Origin: CAVPGP01 sp963704025 | GTDB lineage: Bacteria > Actinomycetota > Thermoleophilia > Gaiellales > Gaiellaceae | DNA: 64,000 nucleotides | NCBI GenBank assembly: GCA_963704025.1 | Contig: CAVPGP010000002.1 | Coordinates: 248,001 to 312,000 of the forward strand | Reading direction: 5' to 3' | In this document: one piece after another, positions 1 to 8,630 of the stretch | Layout of the letters: the number at the start of each line of letters is the position of its first letter | Position numbering within the stretch: the stretch's first letter is position 1 | Program-made: the position numbers and the translations under genes | Notes under the pieces: model-generated | What the model was told of the DNA's origin: nothing | The model's input: the letters and a program-made list of their open reading frames with translations, nothing else | The model's database searches: none

Positions 1-1396
1 GGTAGCAGTTCGTCCAGACACGGCCGGCCTTGATCGCCCGCCCCATCCGGTACGCCTTCGAGGTGTCCCGCGTCCAGACGCCCGCACCGAGTCCGTACAT
101 GGTGTCGTTCGCGATCTGGAGCGCCTCCTCCTCGCCCTTGAACGTCGTCACGGCCAGCACCGGCCCGAAGATCTCCTCCTGGAAGATCCGCATGTCGTTG
201 TGGCCCTTGAAGACGGTGGGCTGGAAGTAGTAGCCGCCCTCGAGCTCGCCGCCGAGGTGCGCCCGCTCGCCGCCGGTCAGCAGCTCGGCGCCCTCGCCGA
301 GGCCGATCTCGACGTAGCTCTCGATCTTCTCGAGCTGCGCCGTCGAGACCTGCGCGCCGATCTGGGTCGTCTCGTCGAGCGGATGACCTTGGCGGATCCC
401 CTCGATCCGCTGCAGGCAGCGCTCCATGAACGGCTCGTAGATCGACTCCTCGATCAGGGCCCGCGACGGACAGGTGCAGACCTCGCCCTTGTTGAAGGCG
501 TACAGCACGAGCCCTTCGACCGCCTTGTCGAGGAAGTCGTCCTCCTCGGCCATCACATCGGCAAAGAAGATGTTGGGCGACTTGCCCCCCAGCTCGGTCG
601 TCGAGGGGATGATGTTCTGCGCGGCGTACTGCATGATCAGCCGCCCGGTGACGGTCTCGCCGGTGAACGCGATCTTCGCGATCCGCTTGTTGGTGGCGAG
701 CGCCTTGCCGATCTCGCCGCCGGGGCCGTTGACGACGTTGATCACGCCGGCGGGCACGATCTCGTTCAGCACCTCCATCAGCTTGAGGAGCGACCAGGGC
801 GTCGGGCTGGCTGGCTTGATCACCACGCAATTCCCGGCGGCAAGCGCCGGCGCCAGCTTCCACGCCGCCATCAGGATCGGGAAGTTGAACGGGATGATCT
901 GACCGACCACGCCCAGCGGCTCCTGGAAGTGGTAGGCGATCGTGTCCTTGTCGACCTCCGAGATCCGACCCTCCTCGGCGCGGATCGCGCCGGCGAAGTA
1001 GCGGAAGTGGTCGGCGGCGAGCGGGATGTCGGCTGCCAGCGTCTCGCGCACGGGCTTGCCGTTCTCCCAGCTCTCGGCCACCGCGAGCATCTCCCGGTGC
1101 TCGTCGATCGCGTCAGCGATCCGGTTGAGCACGCGTGCACGCTCGGTCGTCGACGTCTCGCCCCAGACCACCTTGGTGGCATGGGCCGCGTCGAGCGCGA
1201 GCTCGATGTCCTCCGGGGTCGAAAGCGGAACCTCCGTGAACGGCTCACCCGTCGCGGGCGTGCGGTTCTCCGTGTAGGCGCCCGCAACCGGCGCCACCCA
1301 GTGGCCGCCGATGAAGTTCTCGTAGCGCTCCTTCAGCTCGACCGGGCTGTCCGGCCGGCCCGGAGCCGCGTATGTCACCTTCTCGACAGTTGCCAT
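1..1396 (-). CDS. aldehyde dehydrogenase, NAD(P)-dependent (3' end outside window)
   Basis: Oxidises an aldehyde to its carboxylic acid with NAD(P)+ in the cytoplasm; the substrate cannot be read from sequence. About 465 residues are present and the C-terminus runs off the window edge (the family is usually 480-510). Seen: the catalytic-cysteine motif GEVCTCPSR with Cys near residue 307, the general-base motif ELGGKSPN upstream of it, and the cofactor-loop motif FTGET. The ATG at 1396 is preceded by AAAGGAGG about 7 nt upstream, which fixes the start. The CTCPSR variant is typical of the acetaldehyde/AldB-like branch. The gene is divergent from the HAD-like gene that follows. Confidence 0.93.
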   Translation of the reverse strand, partial: MATVEKVTYAAPGRPDSPVELKERYENFIGGHWVAPVAGAYTENRTPATGEPFTEVPLSTPEDIELALDAAHATKVVWGETSTTERARVLNRIADAIDEHREMLAVAESWENGKPVRETLAADIPLAADHFRYFAGAIRAEEGRISEVDKDTIAYHFQEPLGVVGQIIPFNFPILMAAWKLAPALAAGNCVVIKPASPTPWSLLKLMEVLNEIVPAGVINVVNGPGGEIGKALATNKRIAKIAFTGETVTGRLIMQYAAQNIIPSTTELGGKSPNIFFADVMAEEDDFLDKAVEGLVLYAFNKGEVCTCPSRALIEESIYEPFMERCLQRIEGIRQGHPLDETTQIGAQVSTAQLEKIESYVEIGLGEGAELLTGGERAHLGGELEGGYYFQPTVFKGHNDMRIFQEEIFGPVLAVTTFKGEEEALQIANDTMYGLGAGVWTRDTSKAYRMGRAIKAGRVWTNCY

Positions 1397-1588
1397 CACA
1401 ACCTCCTTTCGCGAAGCGAACGCAGGCCCGCGGATCTGCGGAGTGCGTCGCACTGTCCCCTCCCCTGCGCCGGTGACGGCCGTATCGGGGGATTCGCGGA
1501 ATCGGATCGGGCCGTCGGTAGCCGCCCGCAGCGTGTCCGCGAGCAAGTGCGGATGCGGATTTCCGGGGAGGCGGGAACGCTGAACTCG

Positions 1589-2686
1589 ATGATCGCCTCA
1601 GTCGAAACCCCACGGGGCAGCCGAGCGGCCCGACGCCCTCGACCCCGCGCCGGCCCGCCGGTCGCGGAGACGCCTGAGGCCGAGAGCGCGGCGATGCAGC
1701 AGTTCGACCTGGACACGCTCAGCTCCCACTGGCAGCTCGCGCTCGATGCCGCTCAGCGTGCCCTCGCTGCCGCGGGCCGATCGCTCTCCGCCTCCGAGCT
1801 CGGGCGCCGGCGACGCGGGCTCGTCCAGGAGCGGCAGCAGACGGCAGAGCTGCTCACGCGCCTCGGGAGCCTGATCCGGGTCGGCCCGGCGCCCTGGCTG
1901 TCACCTGTCCCGGTGACGACGAAGATGCTCGGCCTGGAGCCCGTCAGCGCCTGCCTCTTCGACCTCGACGGAGTCCTCACGGACAGCGCCGTCCTGCACG
2001 CCCTGGCCTGGGGCGAGGTCTTCGACGAGTTCCTGCTCCGTCTCGACGAGAAGACCGGCTGGCACTTCATCCCGTTCGACAGCGACGCCGATTACCGCGC
2101 CTACATCGACGGGCGCCCAAGACTGGAAGGAGTGCACGCCTTCCTCGCCAGCCGCGGGATCCGGCTCCCCGAAGGACGACCAGAGGACCCGTCCGGGGCC
2201 GACACGGCCTACGGCCTTGCGAGCCGGAAGGGCGACGCGCTCGCCCGAGGGATGCGCCGGCGCGGCGTGGCGGCGCTCGCCGGAGCGCGCCGCTACCTCG
2301 AGGCGGCCGGCCATGCCGGCCTCAAGCGCGCCGTCGTCTCAGCCAGCGCCAGCACGCTGCCGATGCTCGAGCTCGCCGGGCTCGTGACCCTGGTCGAGGA
2401 GCGAGTCGACGCGGAAGTCATCCGCGCCGAGGGGCTGCGCTCTCGTCCCGCCCCCGACCTGCTGCTCGTCGCGTGCCGCCGCCTGGGCGTTCGCCCGGAG
2501 GACGCGGTCACCTTCACCCACAGCGCAGCCGGCGTCGCCGCGGGTCACGCGGCCGGGCTCGCCGTCGTCGGCGTCGGCGACGGCGCCCAAGGAGACGTCC
2601 TGCGCGGCTTCGGCGCGGAGCGCGTCGTCCCGTCGCTCAGCGCGCTCCTCGATCGTCGGCTCACGGCCTCTCCCTCGTTCGAGTGA
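1589..2686 (+). CDS. HAD-superfamily protein (beta-phosphoglucomutase-like), active site degenerate
   Basis: 365 residues. An N-terminal extension of about 110 residues is helical and charged and precedes a HAD core. Motif I is intact (FDLDGVLTD, nucleophile Asp near residue 124), and a Ser/Ala-rich motif II (VVSASAS) is present. Motif III has SRPAPD where family members have GKPAPD. Motif IV reads FTHSAAG where FEDAxAG is expected, so the Mg-binding acids are missing. From family knowledge, relatives act on sugar phosphates or trehalose phosphate; loss of motif IV argues against normal catalysis. The start is uncertain: the ATG at 1589 follows GGGGAGG at a long distance, and ATGs at 1553 and 1694 are alternatives. 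Confidence 0.75.
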   Translation: MIASVETPRGSRAARRPRPRAGPPVAETPEAESAAMQQFDLDTLSSHWQLALDAAQRALAAAGRSLSASELGRRRRGLVQERQQTAELLTRLGSLIRVGPAPWLSPVPVTTKMLGLEPVSACLFDLDGVLTDSAVLHALAWGEVFDEFLLRLDEKTGWHFIPFDSDADYRAYIDGRPRLEGVHAFLASRGIRLPEGRPEDPSGADTAYGLASRKGDALARGMRRRGVAALAGARRYLEAAGHAGLKRAVVSASASTLPMLELAGLVTLVEERVDAEVIRAEGLRSRPAPDLLLVACRRLGVRPEDAVTFTHSAAGVAAGHAAGLAVVGVGDGAQGDVLRGFGAERVVPSLSALLDRRLTASPSFE

Positions 2687-2755
2687 TTGGCGGCAAGTTC
2701 CGGAGGCGCGTGGCGATCTTGACCTCGACGAAGCCGCGACTTCAGGGGGGTCCAC

Positions 2756-3466
2756 ATGCCGTTCACAGCTAGGGTGTCCACCGCCGCCAGCCCGGCCGTT
2801 CGCACAGCGCGGCGGACCGCTCTTCTTCTTGCGCTCGCGCTCGCGCTCTCGCTCGTGCTCGCCGCTTCCGCGCTCGCCGCGGAGCGGACGCCGTTCAGGG
2901 CGAACCCGGCCGATCAGGCGGCGGCGAAGGCGGCGGTGCTGCAACGCGCCGACCTCGGCGCCGGCTGGCACGGCGGCGCCACGAAGCCCGATCTCTCCAC
3001 CGACACCGGCTGCGCCGACTGGAAGCCCAAGCAGTCGGATCTGCTCGTGACGGGCGCCGCCGCCTCGGATTTCAAAGCGACCGGGCTGGAGATCGGCAGC
3101 GAGGTCCACGTGCTCCGGACCGCGCAGATGGTGCACCTCGACTGGCAGCGCACCGTCGTCCATCCGCGCACGCTCGGCTGCCTTCGCCAGGCATTGGCGA
3201 AGGAGCTCGGGGATCCGCAGTCGAAGCTCGTCTCGGTCAGCAAGCTGCCGTTCCCACGCCTGACCGCGCAGACGCTGGCGTTCCGCACACTCGTCGACGT
3301 GACGAGCAACGACTCGACCGTGCGCGTGATGGTCGACTTCGTCGCCGTCGGGAAGGGGCGCAGCGAGCTGGCCCTGGTCACGACCGCCCCCTACGCCGGC
3401 CGCACGGAAGTGAAGGCAGCCGAGGTTCGTCTCGCCCGAATGCTCCTCGGCCGGCTCACGAGCTGA
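2756..3466 (+). CDS. secreted protein of unknown function
   Basis: 236 residues. The N-terminus has several Arg, then a strongly hydrophobic stretch (residues about 22-40, Leu/Ala-rich) ending in an ALAAE-like cleavage site, so it is predicted to be exported by Sec. The mature part begins with a helical segment containing ADLGAGW, a phrase that recurs in actinobacterial extracellular sensor-like domains, and has no catalytic motif that I recognise. A GGGGGG run 5-6 nt upstream of the ATG may serve as the ribosome-binding site. It lies alone between the HAD-like gene and a small ORF. Function unassigned. Confidence 0.7.
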   Translation: MPFTARVSTAASPAVRTARRTALLLALALALSLVLAASALAAERTPFRANPADQAAAKAAVLQRADLGAGWHGGATKPDLSTDTGCADWKPKQSDLLVTGAAASDFKATGLEIGSEVHVLRTAQMVHLDWQRTVVHPRTLGCLRQALAKELGDPQSKLVSVSKLPFPRLTAQTLAFRTLVDVTSNDSTVRVMVDFVAVGKGRSELALVTTAPYAGRTEVKAAEVRLARMLLGRLTS

Positions 3467-3480
3467 CGGCCGCCAACCGA

Positions 3481-3501
3481 CTCCGGCTCACGGGGCCGGA
3501 G
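3481..3501 (+). terminator. possible terminator hairpin after the secreted-protein gene
   Basis: A 7-bp perfect stem CTCCGGC/GCCGGAG with a 7-nt loop sits 15 nt after the stop of the upstream gene. There is no T-tract, so this is only a candidate. Confidence 0.3.
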
Positions 3502-3665
3502 CCGGATCGAGGCGCGCGTATAGCTCTCGGGTAGGGGCCAAATCCTGGACTAGCGACCGCGATCGCCACCCCGTAGCATCGGCCCGCTGGAGCTGGGGCG
3601 GGGGCGACGTCCAGGCCATCCCCGCCCCGCAGCCAACCTACAGGCCTGGGATTGGCGGCAGCCGC

Positions 3666-3869
3666 GTGTTGATCTACCTGCAGGTGCGAGGCGAAGGCGA
3701 GGACGCCCGTCTGATCCTGCACGCCTATCCCGGTTGCGCGGAGAGCGAGGGCGTCGAGTACATCGAAGCGCAGGCCTACGGGGTCGACGTCCGCAGGCTG
3801 CCGGCGAAGTGCCTCTGCCAGACCTGCAGCAAGCTCCTCGACCCGATCTGGTGGGCGCAGGTCACCTGA
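3666..3869 (+). CDS. small protein of unknown function with a Cys pair
   Basis: 67 residues from a GTG start. It contains C-L-C-Q-T-C near residues 49-54, a possible metal-binding knuckle, and ends in a Trp-rich tail. No family recognised. Support is the codon pattern, which matches neighbours, and a canonical terminator 40 nt after the stop. No clear ribosome-binding site is visible, so the start is uncertain and the gene could be spurious. Confidence 0.4.
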   Translation: MLIYLQVRGEGEDARLILHAYPGCAESEGVEYIEAQAYGVDVRRLPAKCLCQTCSKLLDPIWWAQVT

Positions 3870-3908
3870 GCCCGGTCAGCGCGACTCGATCCATGACGTT
3901 CAACAAGA

Positions 3909-3934
3909 AACCCGCCGTTTCCAGCGGGTTCTTT
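3909..3934 (+). terminator. rho-independent terminator
   Basis: Perfect 7-bp stem AACCCGC/GCGGGTT with an 8-nt loop followed by CTTT. It lies just downstream of the small ORF ending at 3869 and stands out against the local sequence. Confidence 0.7.
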
Positions 3935-4119
3935 CATCGAGGCGCCCGCTATGTCGCACCGTTGAGCCGTTCGCGCGGCCAGTAACGCTCCCGCCGGTTC
4001 CCGCCCTGCCCGGCCTAGTTCTAGGGCGTCCTGGAGGCGGGGTAGGGCGCCGTGCCGCGCCTCCGGTGGCGCAGCGACGAGCGTCGGCGACCGCTGACGC
4101 GACCTCGCATGAGGAGGGA

Positions 4120-4191
4120 GTGTCCCTGAAGCTGACGATCCTGGTTGCCGCGCTGGCAGGGCTTTTCGCGACGCCTGGCATCATCGGCTGA
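4120..4191 (+). CDS. possible small hydrophobic peptide
   Basis: A GTG-initiated reading frame of 23 residues, almost wholly hydrophobic after the first Lys (pattern LTILVAALAGLF), ending in GIIG. A very strong AGGAGG sits directly upstream, but its spacing to the GTG is only 2-3 nt, shorter than usual. It could be a membrane micropeptide or chance. No homology can be claimed. Confidence 0.2.
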   Translation: MSLKLTILVAALAGLFATPGIIG

Positions 4192-4265
4192 CAGCGGCGT
4201 CCGCCACCACTTCTCGTTCGGCGACTCGCGCCGCCGGGTACCAGCCGACGCTTCCACCGGTCGCA

Positions 4266-4922
4266 TCAGGCTGACGCGGCGAAGAGTGCGAACGATCCGC
4301 GAACCTCGATCCGATGATCGGCGAAAGAGTCTGCGAGTGCGCGCTCGAGGCCGGCGCGGTCGTCCGCGAGGTTCGTGAAGAATCCCTCGCGGTTGTAACG
4401 AACTAGCGCCGTTCGCGCGAGCCCACCATGCCCCACGCCACTCCCGAGAATCGTGCTCCCGAAGACGACGCCACCCTCCTGGAGAAGCGGTCTCAGATTT
4501 GCCAAGAGGTCTGCCTTCGTCTCCGGTGCAGCCGGGAGGCAGTGCAGGACTCCGTTCAGCGCGACCGAGGCGAAACGGGTCGTCCCGAAGTCAAGTGGCT
4601 CGAGTGCGCTCGCCTTGACGACTCGCGGCGAGTAGCGCTCGAGGCGCCTCGCCGCCTTGCTCAGGCAGGCGTCGCTCGGATCTACAAGGGTGATCTGCGG
4701 CCGGTCGCTCGGGAAGCGGCAACGATCGAGGAAATAGCCGGTGCCGACGCCGATGTCGAGGTGTGGGGAGCCGACATGCTGGTCGTACAGGTCGAGGAAG
4801 TGCCGCTTCGGGCATCTCCAGACCAGGCGGCACGAGAGGCCGAGGATGACCAGGTCGTAGAGCGCGAGCCGTGCGGGCGTGTACACGGTGACGCTGGGAT
4901 GAGTGTCGAGCGCTTGCATCAT
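4266..4922 (-). CDS. class I SAM-dependent methyltransferase (second of pair)
   Basis: 218 residues. The SAM-binding motif I reads LDIGVGTGYFLDRC (residues about 55-68), followed by an acidic motif II (TLVDPSD) and a post-motif region VALNGVLHCLP, all typical of the Rossmann methyltransferase fold. The start codon overlaps the stop of the upstream methyltransferase by 4 nt (ATGA), so the two are translationally coupled in an operon with the cyclic-nucleotide-binding protein. A small-molecule substrate is likely but unidentified. Together with its neighbours it may modify an acylated product (inference). Confidence 0.85.
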   Translation of the reverse strand: MMQALDTHPSVTVYTPARLALYDLVILGLSCRLVWRCPKRHFLDLYDQHVGSPHLDIGVGTGYFLDRCRFPSDRPQITLVDPSDACLSKAARRLERYSPRVVKASALEPLDFGTTRFASVALNGVLHCLPAAPETKADLLANLRPLLQEGGVVFGSTILGSGVGHGGLARTALVRYNREGFFTNLADDRAGLERALADSFADHRIEVRGSFALFAASA

Positions 4923-5830
4923 CGAGTCCTGAGGTCTTCCCGCCCGAGCCGGTTTTCATCGAAGCACAAGCTCATAGGCCTCGAGTGTTGCCGAGGAGCG
5001 GGAGTCGTTCGAGCGGACGTCTTGCGGCCGGTCGTGAGGAAGCCGGTCAGTGCGAGGAAGAAGTCACCCGCGTCGTCCCTTCGGCGGAGGTCGTGGATCC
5101 AGCTCGAGCATTCACCGCTCGAGATCGCGCCGTCGTCGCGTGCGCGCTCGGCCGCGGAGGTGAGCGCGAACATCGCGTCGGCGGCCGCGAAGTCCGTGAT
5201 CACGAGAGCGCCGGCCGTGACGGCGATCGCATCGAGGCCGATGCGGCGCATGTGCGCGTGGACCTCGTGCGCGATGCCAGGACTGGCGATCAGCTTGCAG
5301 TGCGCGGTTTTCACGCGGCGCATCAGCTCCGGATCAGAGCAGTCGATCACGAGCGTCTCCCAATCCGGATCCGGTCCGATGACGATGCGACCGCCGTCCC
5401 GCGTGACGCGCGCGAGCTCGCGGAGCGCCTGCGCGGGATTCGTCAGGTGCTGGAAGACCCGCTCGGCGCGTGCCGCGTCGAACTCGGTATCCGGAAGCGC
5501 GAGCCGGTGCGCGTCTGCGGTGCGAAACTCGACGGGAAGTCCGGAGTCTTCTGCCCGCCGGCGCGCCTCGCTGACCATCGCGTCGCTGGTGTCGACGCCC
5601 ACCACGCGCCCGGCGTCGCCCGTGAGCGCGGCCAGCCTCCGTGCGTCGTCGCCGGGACCGCAGCCGACGTCGAGGAGCACGTCGCCTTCGGAGACGTCCA
5701 GAGCCCGATACGCGAGCTCCTTGAACGGCTTCAGCGCCCGGCTGACGGAGTCGAGGTAGCTGACGAAGGTGGACGGATCGTCGGCCTCGTCGACGCGCGC
5801 GAACTCGAAGGTCGAGGGGTTGTCAGGCAT
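4919..5830 (-). CDS. class I SAM-dependent methyltransferase (UbiE-like)
   Basis: 303 residues. Motif I is LLDVGCGPGDDARRLA (residues about 52-67), motif II is VVGVDTSDAMV, and motif IV is FDAARAERVFQHL, a layout typical of the Methyltransf_11/UbiE group. The C-terminal 30-40 residues are Arg/Thr/Pro-rich and look poorly conserved. Its start overlaps the stop of the upstream gene by 8 nt and its stop overlaps the next methyltransferase by 4 nt, so this is the middle gene of a tight three-gene operon. Substrate unknown. Confidence 0.87.
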   Translation of the reverse strand: MPDNPSTFEFARVDEADDPSTFVSYLDSVSRALKPFKELAYRALDVSEGDVLLDVGCGPGDDARRLAALTGDAGRVVGVDTSDAMVSEARRRAEDSGLPVEFRTADAHRLALPDTEFDAARAERVFQHLTNPAQALRELARVTRDGGRIVIGPDPDWETLVIDCSDPELMRRVKTAHCKLIASPGIAHEVHAHMRRIGLDAIAVTAGALVITDFAAADAMFALTSAAERARDDGAISSGECSSWIHDLRRRDDAGDFFLALTGFLTTGRKTSARTTPAPRQHSRPMSLCFDENRLGREDLRTR

Positions 5831-7241
5831 CTCGTCTCCTCTCTAGGCCCGCCAATCGTCCAACCGCGAGCATCAGAAACCCCGCATCGACGTCGTCGAT
5901 CGTGGCGAGGTAGCGCCGGTAACTCTCGGCGGAGAGCTGAAGGAGCCTCATCGACGTACGTGCGACGACGGTCGCCGATCGGGAGACGCCGAGGGCGAGC
6001 GCGATCTCGCCGAAGCAGCTCCCTGGACGGAGGCGACCGAAGCTCCGTTGCGTTCCGTCCGGCGCGGTCGCGAACGCGTCGGCCTCGCCGTGCTCGATCA
6101 CGAAGAGGGCATTGCCGCGCTCGCCCTCGCGGGCGATGACGTCACCTTCGCGCTGCAGGCGCGACGTCATCAACGTGCGCAGAACCGTCGCCTCGCTCGG
6201 CGTCAGCCGGTCGAACGGGACGACCGAGCGGAGCCGCTCGCCGCGCTCGCGCATCGTCCTGCGCACGGGCATCGCGACGTTCGCGTGTGGAACGACGGCG
6301 GTCGCCAGGGGCGGCAGCCCTCCGGGCGGCTCGAGCCTGCTCGTGGGAGGAGCGGCCGTCCGCTTGAGTGCGAGGAGCGCGCGCACGGCCTCTCTTCCCG
6401 GCAGCTCGAGTGCCCGCTCGATCGCATCCACTCGCGCGACAGAACGCGCAGCGACGTCCGCGATCGACAATGCAAACGGGTAGAAGGTTCGACCGGTGTG
6501 GCCGTTGAACCACGACGGCGCCTCGTAGGACACCGTGCCGCGGACGAGCACCGTCGGCACGTTGAAGAAGTCGAGGTTCCGCTTCACGACGTCGTCCTCC
6601 ACCTCGCCGACGAGTGCGTCGATCCGCGGGCGGAGCGGGCCGAGCATCCCGCGGATGAGGGCGAGCAGGACCTCGATGGGGCCGCGGACGCCGAAGTCGT
6701 CACGACGGTGGAGCTGCTGCGACTTCACGAACCTGCCCACCTCTCGCACCTTCGCGACCGGCAGGTCCGGCAGCTGCGCGAGGCGGTCGTAGATTCCCAT
6801 CCCGTGCATCTCCTCGACCGGGAACGCGGGCCGGACTTGAGAACGCATCCGCTGGCCGGGCCAGCTCGGGCGGGATCCGCGCACGGTCAGGTAGCAGAGA
6901 ATCTCGCCGTCCTCCGCGCTGCCGGCCAGGACGTGGAAGTCCGACGGCGCCACCGATTCGAGCGGTTCGTGCTCGAGCCTGCGCTCGAAGATCACGCTGG
7001 CATCCGCGAACCCTGCCGCGAGGTACTGGGCGAGCCGGAACCGCAGAATCGCGGTGAGCTCCTGCTCGGAGAGCGCCCGTGTCTCGATCATCACGACCGA
7101 GACTCCGGCGCGGTCGAACACCTGATGCACGGCGTCGGGGCGCGAGTCTCCGAACAGGGAGGGTAGGCGCAGGGCTGCCGCGTGCTTGACGAGAGACTCG
7201 GCAAACGCCTCGGGTTCCGATCGCATCGATGGTGCATTCAT
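5823..7241 (-). CDS. acyltransferase-like (GNAT/LuxI-type fold) protein fused to a cyclic-nucleotide-binding domain
   Basis: 472 residues. Residues 50-250 resemble the GNAT/acyl-homoserine-lactone-synthase fold: a long beta-rich region with VREVGRF at 165-171, like the E-x-x-R-F motif of LuxI-type and N-acyl amino acid synthases. Residues about 345-440 form a cyclic-nucleotide-binding domain with the phosphate-binding cassette FGEIAL...RSATVV, including the binding Arg near 421. This suggests cAMP/cGMP-gated acyl transfer (inference). It is the first gene of an operon with two overlapping methyltransferases. The upstream 95 bp is shared with a divergent aldo/keto reductase. The N-terminal assignment is the less certain part. 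Confidence 0.7.
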   Translation of the reverse strand: MNAPSMRSEPEAFAESLVKHAAALRLPSLFGDSRPDAVHQVFDRAGVSVVMIETRALSEQELTAILRFRLAQYLAAGFADASVIFERRLEHEPLESVAPSDFHVLAGSAEDGEILCYLTVRGSRPSWPGQRMRSQVRPAFPVEEMHGMGIYDRLAQLPDLPVAKVREVGRFVKSQQLHRRDDFGVRGPIEVLLALIRGMLGPLRPRIDALVGEVEDDVVKRNLDFFNVPTVLVRGTVSYEAPSWFNGHTGRTFYPFALSIADVAARSVARVDAIERALELPGREAVRALLALKRTAAPPTSRLEPPGGLPPLATAVVPHANVAMPVRRTMRERGERLRSVVPFDRLTPSEATVLRTLMTSRLQREGDVIAREGERGNALFVIEHGEADAFATAPDGTQRSFGRLRPGSCFGEIALALGVSRSATVVARTSMRLLQLSAESYRRYLATIDDVDAGFLMLAVGRLAGLERRRDA

Positions 7242-7336
7242 CAGACATCGAGAGCGTGCGTCAGCCGCGGAAATCCACGGACAACCGCCGGTAAACGGCC
7301 GGGCTCGGCCGTTCTTTTCCGTGACAAGATGCCGCT

Positions 7337-8371
7337 GTGAACGAGTCGATGGAGTACCGGACGCTGGGTGACAGCGGCTGCGCCGTATCGGTGCTGGCGC
7401 TCGGGACGATGACGTTCGGCGCCGAGTCGAGCGAGGAGGTCTCCCACGCTCAGCTCGACCGTTTCGTCGAGGCGGGGGGCACGCTCGTCGACACGGCCGA
7501 CGTGTACGCCGGAGGCGCGAGCGAGGAGATCGTCGGCCGGTGGCTGGCTCGGCAGGACGTCGCGCGACGTGACCAGGTCGTGCTGGCGACGAAGGGTCGC
7601 TTCAGCACGGGGCCGGGCCCCAACGACGTCGGTCTTTCGCGGAAGCATCTCAGAGCCGCCCTCGAAGCTTCCCTGCGCCGGCTCGGGGTCGACCACGTCG
7701 ATCTCTACCAGGTGCACGCGTTCGATCCGCTGACCCCGCTCGAGGAGACGCTCCGGTTTCTCGACGACGCCGTCCGTGCCGGCAAGGTGGCGTACATCGG
7801 CCTCTCGAACTTCACCGGTTGGCAGACGCAGCGGGCGGTCGCGATCGCGGAGCGACACGGTTGGGCGCCGCCGGTGTCCCTGCAGCCGCAGTACAACCTG
7901 CTGGCGCGCGAGGTCGAGTGGGAGATCGTCCCCGCCGCAGTTGCAAACGGGCTCGGTCTGCTGCCCTGGTCACCCCTGGGTGGAGGATGGCTGACCGGGA
8001 AGTACACGCGCACCGAGCGGCCGACTGGATCGACCCGGCTTGGCGAGAACCCGGGGCGCGGCGTCGAGGCATACGACCGTCGTGGTCGGGTCGAGCGCAC
8101 ATGGGACGTCATCGATGTCGTCGGCCGCGTGGCCGCCACCCGTGGTGTGACGAGGGCGCAGGTGGCACTCACCTGGCTCGTCGACCGCCCCGGCGTCGCC
8201 TCGGTGATCCTCGGCGCCCGGACGGTCGAGCAGCTCGAGGAGAATCTCGACGCCGCCGGCCTCCATCTCACCGCGGAGGAGACCCGCGTCCTCGACGAGG
8301 CCAGCGACCCCGGTGCCGCCGACTACCCGTACGGAGGTCCCGGCACGGATCAGCGCAGTCGGAAGTTCTAA
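7337..8371 (+). CDS. aldo/keto reductase
   Basis: 344 residues, usual length for the family. NADPH-dependent reduction of carbonyls. The catalytic tetrad is visible: Asp-Tyr in VDTADVYAGG, Lys in VLATKGRF, His in YQVHAFD. The C-terminal cofactor-binding motif VILGARTVEQLEENL is also present. The GTG at 7337 gives the longest frame, but the ATG at 7349 (MEYRTLG) matches the usual family N-terminus and may be the true start; neither has a strong ribosome-binding site. It is divergent from the cyclic-nucleotide operon. Substrate unknown. Confidence 0.92.
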   Translation: MNESMEYRTLGDSGCAVSVLALGTMTFGAESSEEVSHAQLDRFVEAGGTLVDTADVYAGGASEEIVGRWLARQDVARRDQVVLATKGRFSTGPGPNDVGLSRKHLRAALEASLRRLGVDHVDLYQVHAFDPLTPLEETLRFLDDAVRAGKVAYIGLSNFTGWQTQRAVAIAERHGWAPPVSLQPQYNLLAREVEWEIVPAAVANGLGLLPWSPLGGGWLTGKYTRTERPTGSTRLGENPGRGVEAYDRRGRVERTWDVIDVVGRVAATRGVTRAQVALTWLVDRPGVASVILGARTVEQLEENLDAAGLHLTAEETRVLDEASDPGAADYPYGGPGTDQRSRKF

Positions 8372-8630
8372 CTGTAGGACTCGAGCACGTTGGTGTCCGC
8401 TCGATCCCTCCAACCCGGCACGCCCCGTCTCGCGGGCCTTCTCGATCACGAACGCCCTTCGACCCGGGCGAAGCCGAACGAACTGAGGTAGCTCTCCTCA
8501 GTGAACGGCGACGGGCCCCGGCGCCGCGGCCTCTCGCCGGGTAGCCAGCCAAGGCTCACGAATGCGAGGCGACACGAGAGCTCCGCGGCTGAGACACTTC
8601 ACCTCGACGCTGACACGGGAAGGAGGCGCG

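Larger units (their letters stand above)
3870..4265. other. non-coding stretch apart from a terminator and a doubtful micro-ORF
   Basis: Nearly 400 bases between convergent genes. It holds the terminator at 3909-3934 and a possible 23-residue hydrophobic ORF at 4120-4191; nothing else recognisable is seen on either strand. Confidence 0.5.

Noticed and set aside
200..1550. Long plus-strand open frame antisense to the aldehyde dehydrogenase
   Set aside because: It reads Arg/Leu-rich low-complexity protein with no ribosome-binding site and lies opposite a gene with intact catalytic motifs; only its 3' part from 1589 is a real gene.
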